A stretch of 64,000 bases of DNA from Protonemura montana (lineage: Eukaryota; Arthropoda; Insecta; Plecoptera; Nemouridae). The notes beneath the pieces are model-generated. The model saw nothing but the letters and a program-made list of their open reading frames with translations. It was not told the DNA's origin and made no database searches. Both the position numbers and the translations under genes were made by a program. Location of the stretch: NCBI GenBank assembly GCA_947568835.1, contig OX387604.1:12987076-13051075 (forward strand), read 5' to 3'. The stretch's first letter is position 1. The number at the start of each line of letters is the position of its first letter. Positions 61,701 to 64,000 of this stretch are shown here, in pieces.

Positions 61701-64000
61701 TTTTATCTGGTCTGATAGGATTTTGTGTTGTGCTTCCTTGCCTATGGTTTTGCTGGAAATAAGTTTCTGATAGAGTAAGAATTTCCTGTATTGGTGGTCG
61801 AGGAGTTTGCTTGTTACCATTTCCATTTGCAGGAATCGGGACCTCAAACTTGTAAGGCGACCCTGGGCGAGTGTGATTTCTGTAATTTGGCACTTGGGGT
61901 CGTCTTTGGCCTCCGATCTTAATGACAGGGTGATGTTGAGGTTCAGGTGGTGGTGAAAGACCCACAACTGACTCACGGTCGATATCGCTTTGACTCGGAG
62001 GAGCAGGGCGGTTCACGAACGGACGAGGTGTGTTTCCTTGCGACTCTTGATCAAAAGAAGTTGATATTGCTGGCTTTTCAAATGGAGGTGAAGGCCGTTT
62101 AATATTGAGATGTGGCTTCTTCGGGGTCTCTTCGAAGTGAGGTCTGCCTGCTGGTGTAAAAGAAGGTACTCTATTGCCTTGAGATCCCTGATTCAGTACT
62201 TCATGTCTTTCATCAAAGTTTGGAACGATTGGTTTTTCATCGAATGGCTTTTCGTCAAAAATCTGCGGCCGTCCAAAGTTCCCTTGAGGTTGTACTACAA
62301 CATCAAAGGATGGAGCATTGTTTCCAGGTCTTGTTGGTCGCTTTTCAAACACTTGGTGTACATTTATGTTGGATATAGGAAGCTGTGGCGGTCTCATAAA
62401 CACTTCGGGCATCTCTGTGACTACCGTGGGTTTTGAGATTGGCCTTCTAGTCGTTGAGTTTTGAGACCCTTGCCCAACTGTCAGTGGTCGTGAGTTCGAT
62501 GCCTGCACCACTTCACCGCCATCTAATTCAAGCGAGTCATAATCACCTTCGTTGTCATCAGGGAAAGAATGGTCTTTGCTTGAGTCCGTGTTCTCTTGAG
62601 ACAGGATTGCTTTAAGTGGAATGACATTAGGTGTGTTGGTGAATTGCTTTGGCGGCGCAGGTGGAGGAACCATAAACTCGGTTGGCGACTTTGGATAGTT
62701 GTGGATGGTTTGTTCACCTGAACCTTGCTTGTTTCCATGTGGCCCATTATTTCCATGAGGTACTTGATGCCCACCATGGTTTTTATCTTGCAACAACTGA
62801 TTATTATTTGTGGGGTGATGTTTATTGTTGGAGCCTGGCCGATAGTTAACTGGTGGGAAGCGAGGTCTTGATAGTCCGTTGGATGGCGATGGGCGCTGAG
62901 GTCTTCTGGGTAAATCTTGAGGACTTTCTGGTCTCGAATTTGATGGTCCTGGCTTTCCAAAGGAGATTTCGTTCAACAAAGGCCTGTTATTCAAAGGCTC
63001 ATCCAAGACGATGCCACTCGGTGAGATGTGTTCATTACCGTGCACGTGTCCAGAGGCTGGGCCACCATGGCCATGGTTGGAGGAGACGTCAACGTTTATC
63101 CCCTGCCCGGGGCTGATGTCTACGTTGATTCCAAGCGGACTGATCTCTATGTTTCCTGGCTGGTGTTCGTGTCCTGAGACAGCCAAATCAGCAGCAGGTG
63201 GGTCCATACGAGTTTGATGTACGGACCCGACTGGTACAACATAGTGGTGCTGGTTGTTGCTATCGATGATATCATCACTTCCGAAGTTTGGTCTGTTTTG
63301 CAATCCATGTGATGGGGCGTGGTTGATGTATTCTTCATTCTCACCAAATGGATTGGCCGATGAGCTTCCATCCTTGATAATAACATTGGCAACTTGAGAA
63401 GGTTGAATATCCACCAATAATGGTTGGCCTGCTGATGAGTCTAGAACATGGGATCCCGTTGGAATTTTCCCGAGAATTATGTCGTTTGGCTGAGGTTGGC
63501 CACCGTACACGGCTTGCACGCCTGAGGATACAGGGAATTGGCCAAACTCTTGCGATAGTGGATTGTTTGTAATAATGTAATGGTTCTCGTTTAGAATCGG
63601 TGGATGAACAATGATATCTGCTCCAATTGCTGGAGTATACAGAGGAATATCCTGTTCTGTGTGGAATGATGCAAGGTTGTTGGGAATTGGAGGAGGGTTT
63701 AGATCAGACTCGATGTTAGGATTATTGCGTGATGGAGCATAGCTAGAGAACTGATTTCTGACAGGAGATTGGTTTTGCTGATGATCTCTATTTGGAGGCC
63801 CACCATTGTAGTTTCTTATAGGTTGTTCTCGAATCGGTTGGTGGCCAGAAGATCCCCCGACGTGATTTCTGGTTGGACCGTGGCTCGGAACATGCTCCCT
63901 CTTGGGCGGGGGCGGCGGACTTCCGGAGTGGGAATTCACTGATTGATGACCCACTTGGTCTAGAGCTGGAGGCGGTCCAAAGTACTGATCGTTCGCTGGG
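55791..64000 (-). CDS. Single-pass membrane protein with Pro-rich ectodomain, EGF, SEA and EGF domains (5' end outside window)
   Basis: Exons in phase: 64000-60858 (open at window edge), 60596-60192, 59629-59388, 59304-59175, 59066-58797, 58568-58333, 58207-57947, 57823-57588, 56230-56122, 55981-55904, 55823-55791; 1713 residues in the window. The first exon is a low-complexity Pro/Asn/Gln/Gly/His-rich ectodomain ending in a Thr/Val-rich block (THTKTLTVTLTETTVV). Then come an EGF-like unit (CRPDCSAARNELC...CVCRPGF), a SEA domain across two exons, a calcium-binding EGF (DFDECASTRFHDC, with the NLRGTYTC hydroxylation motif), another EGF (CDKCHYHGTCY...CECFQWYSGENC), a membrane segment (LLIALVTIGALLLALLLVCA) and a cytoplasmic tail of about 270 residues. 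The SEA loop reads KKDGIQVSF and lacks the usual Gly-Ser cleavage site. The tail ends SNFDSL, a possible class III PDZ ligand. Insect annotations often give such proteins mucin-like or sperm-flagellar-membrane-like names; I do not assign one. Confidence 0.94.

Noticed and set aside
1-64000. CRISPR arrays, operons, prophage or other bacterial features
   Set aside because: The window is intron-rich animal DNA; no direct-repeat arrays or ribosome-binding patterns were seen.

Overview
The window is nuclear DNA from an arthropod, most likely an insect or crustacean. Genes are split by AT-rich introns with GT/AG borders, 3' ends carry AATAAA signals, and one gene is an unmistakable chaoptin, a photoreceptor adhesion protein of arthropods. 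A full-length fibrillar collagen with a VWC domain argues against Drosophila-like flies, which I recall as lacking that type. There is no sign of bacterial or viral DNA. I cannot name the species.

Layout from left to right. (1) 1-3.1 kb, minus strand: most of a Lys/Ser-rich nuclear-type protein that runs off the left edge. (2) 3.2-6.9 kb: non-coding, with a 5S-rRNA-derived SINE. (3) 6.96-10.14 kb, plus: a 1062-residue coiled-coil protein in a single uninterrupted coding exon. (4) 10.67-22.85 kb, minus: a complete 26-exon fibrillar collagen of 1609 residues, facing gene 3 tail to tail. Its fourth intron holds a second copy of the same SINE. (5) 25.80-33.52 kb, plus: complete chaoptin, whose first coding exon supplies only the start codon. 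(6) 37.59-42.11 kb, plus: a second large leucine-rich-repeat protein with a transmembrane segment. (7) 42.5-45.6 kb: non-coding, with tRNA-like SINE remnants and two hairpins. (8) 45.65-48.05 kb, minus: an A20/AN1 zinc-finger protein with a possible 81-base cassette exon. (9) 48.1-55.7 kb: mostly empty, with a possible tiny spliced transcript near 54 kb. (10) 55.79-64.0 kb, minus: a Pro-rich EGF/SEA/EGF single-pass membrane protein, open at the right edge.

I assembled every multi-exon model by reading splice sites by eye and checking that phases match across each junction. The coding sums come out divisible by three for collagen (4830), chaoptin (3849), the second LRR gene (3990) and the zinc-finger gene (696). 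Several products are extracellular or adhesive (collagen, two LRR proteins, the EGF/SEA protein), but nothing shows that they form one pathway. I found no CRISPR array, operon or clearly new molecular system. The freshest observations are the 5S-derived SINE pair, the candidate cassette exon, the start codon cut off by an intron, and a single Gly-to-Ala break in an otherwise perfect 1014-residue collagen helix.
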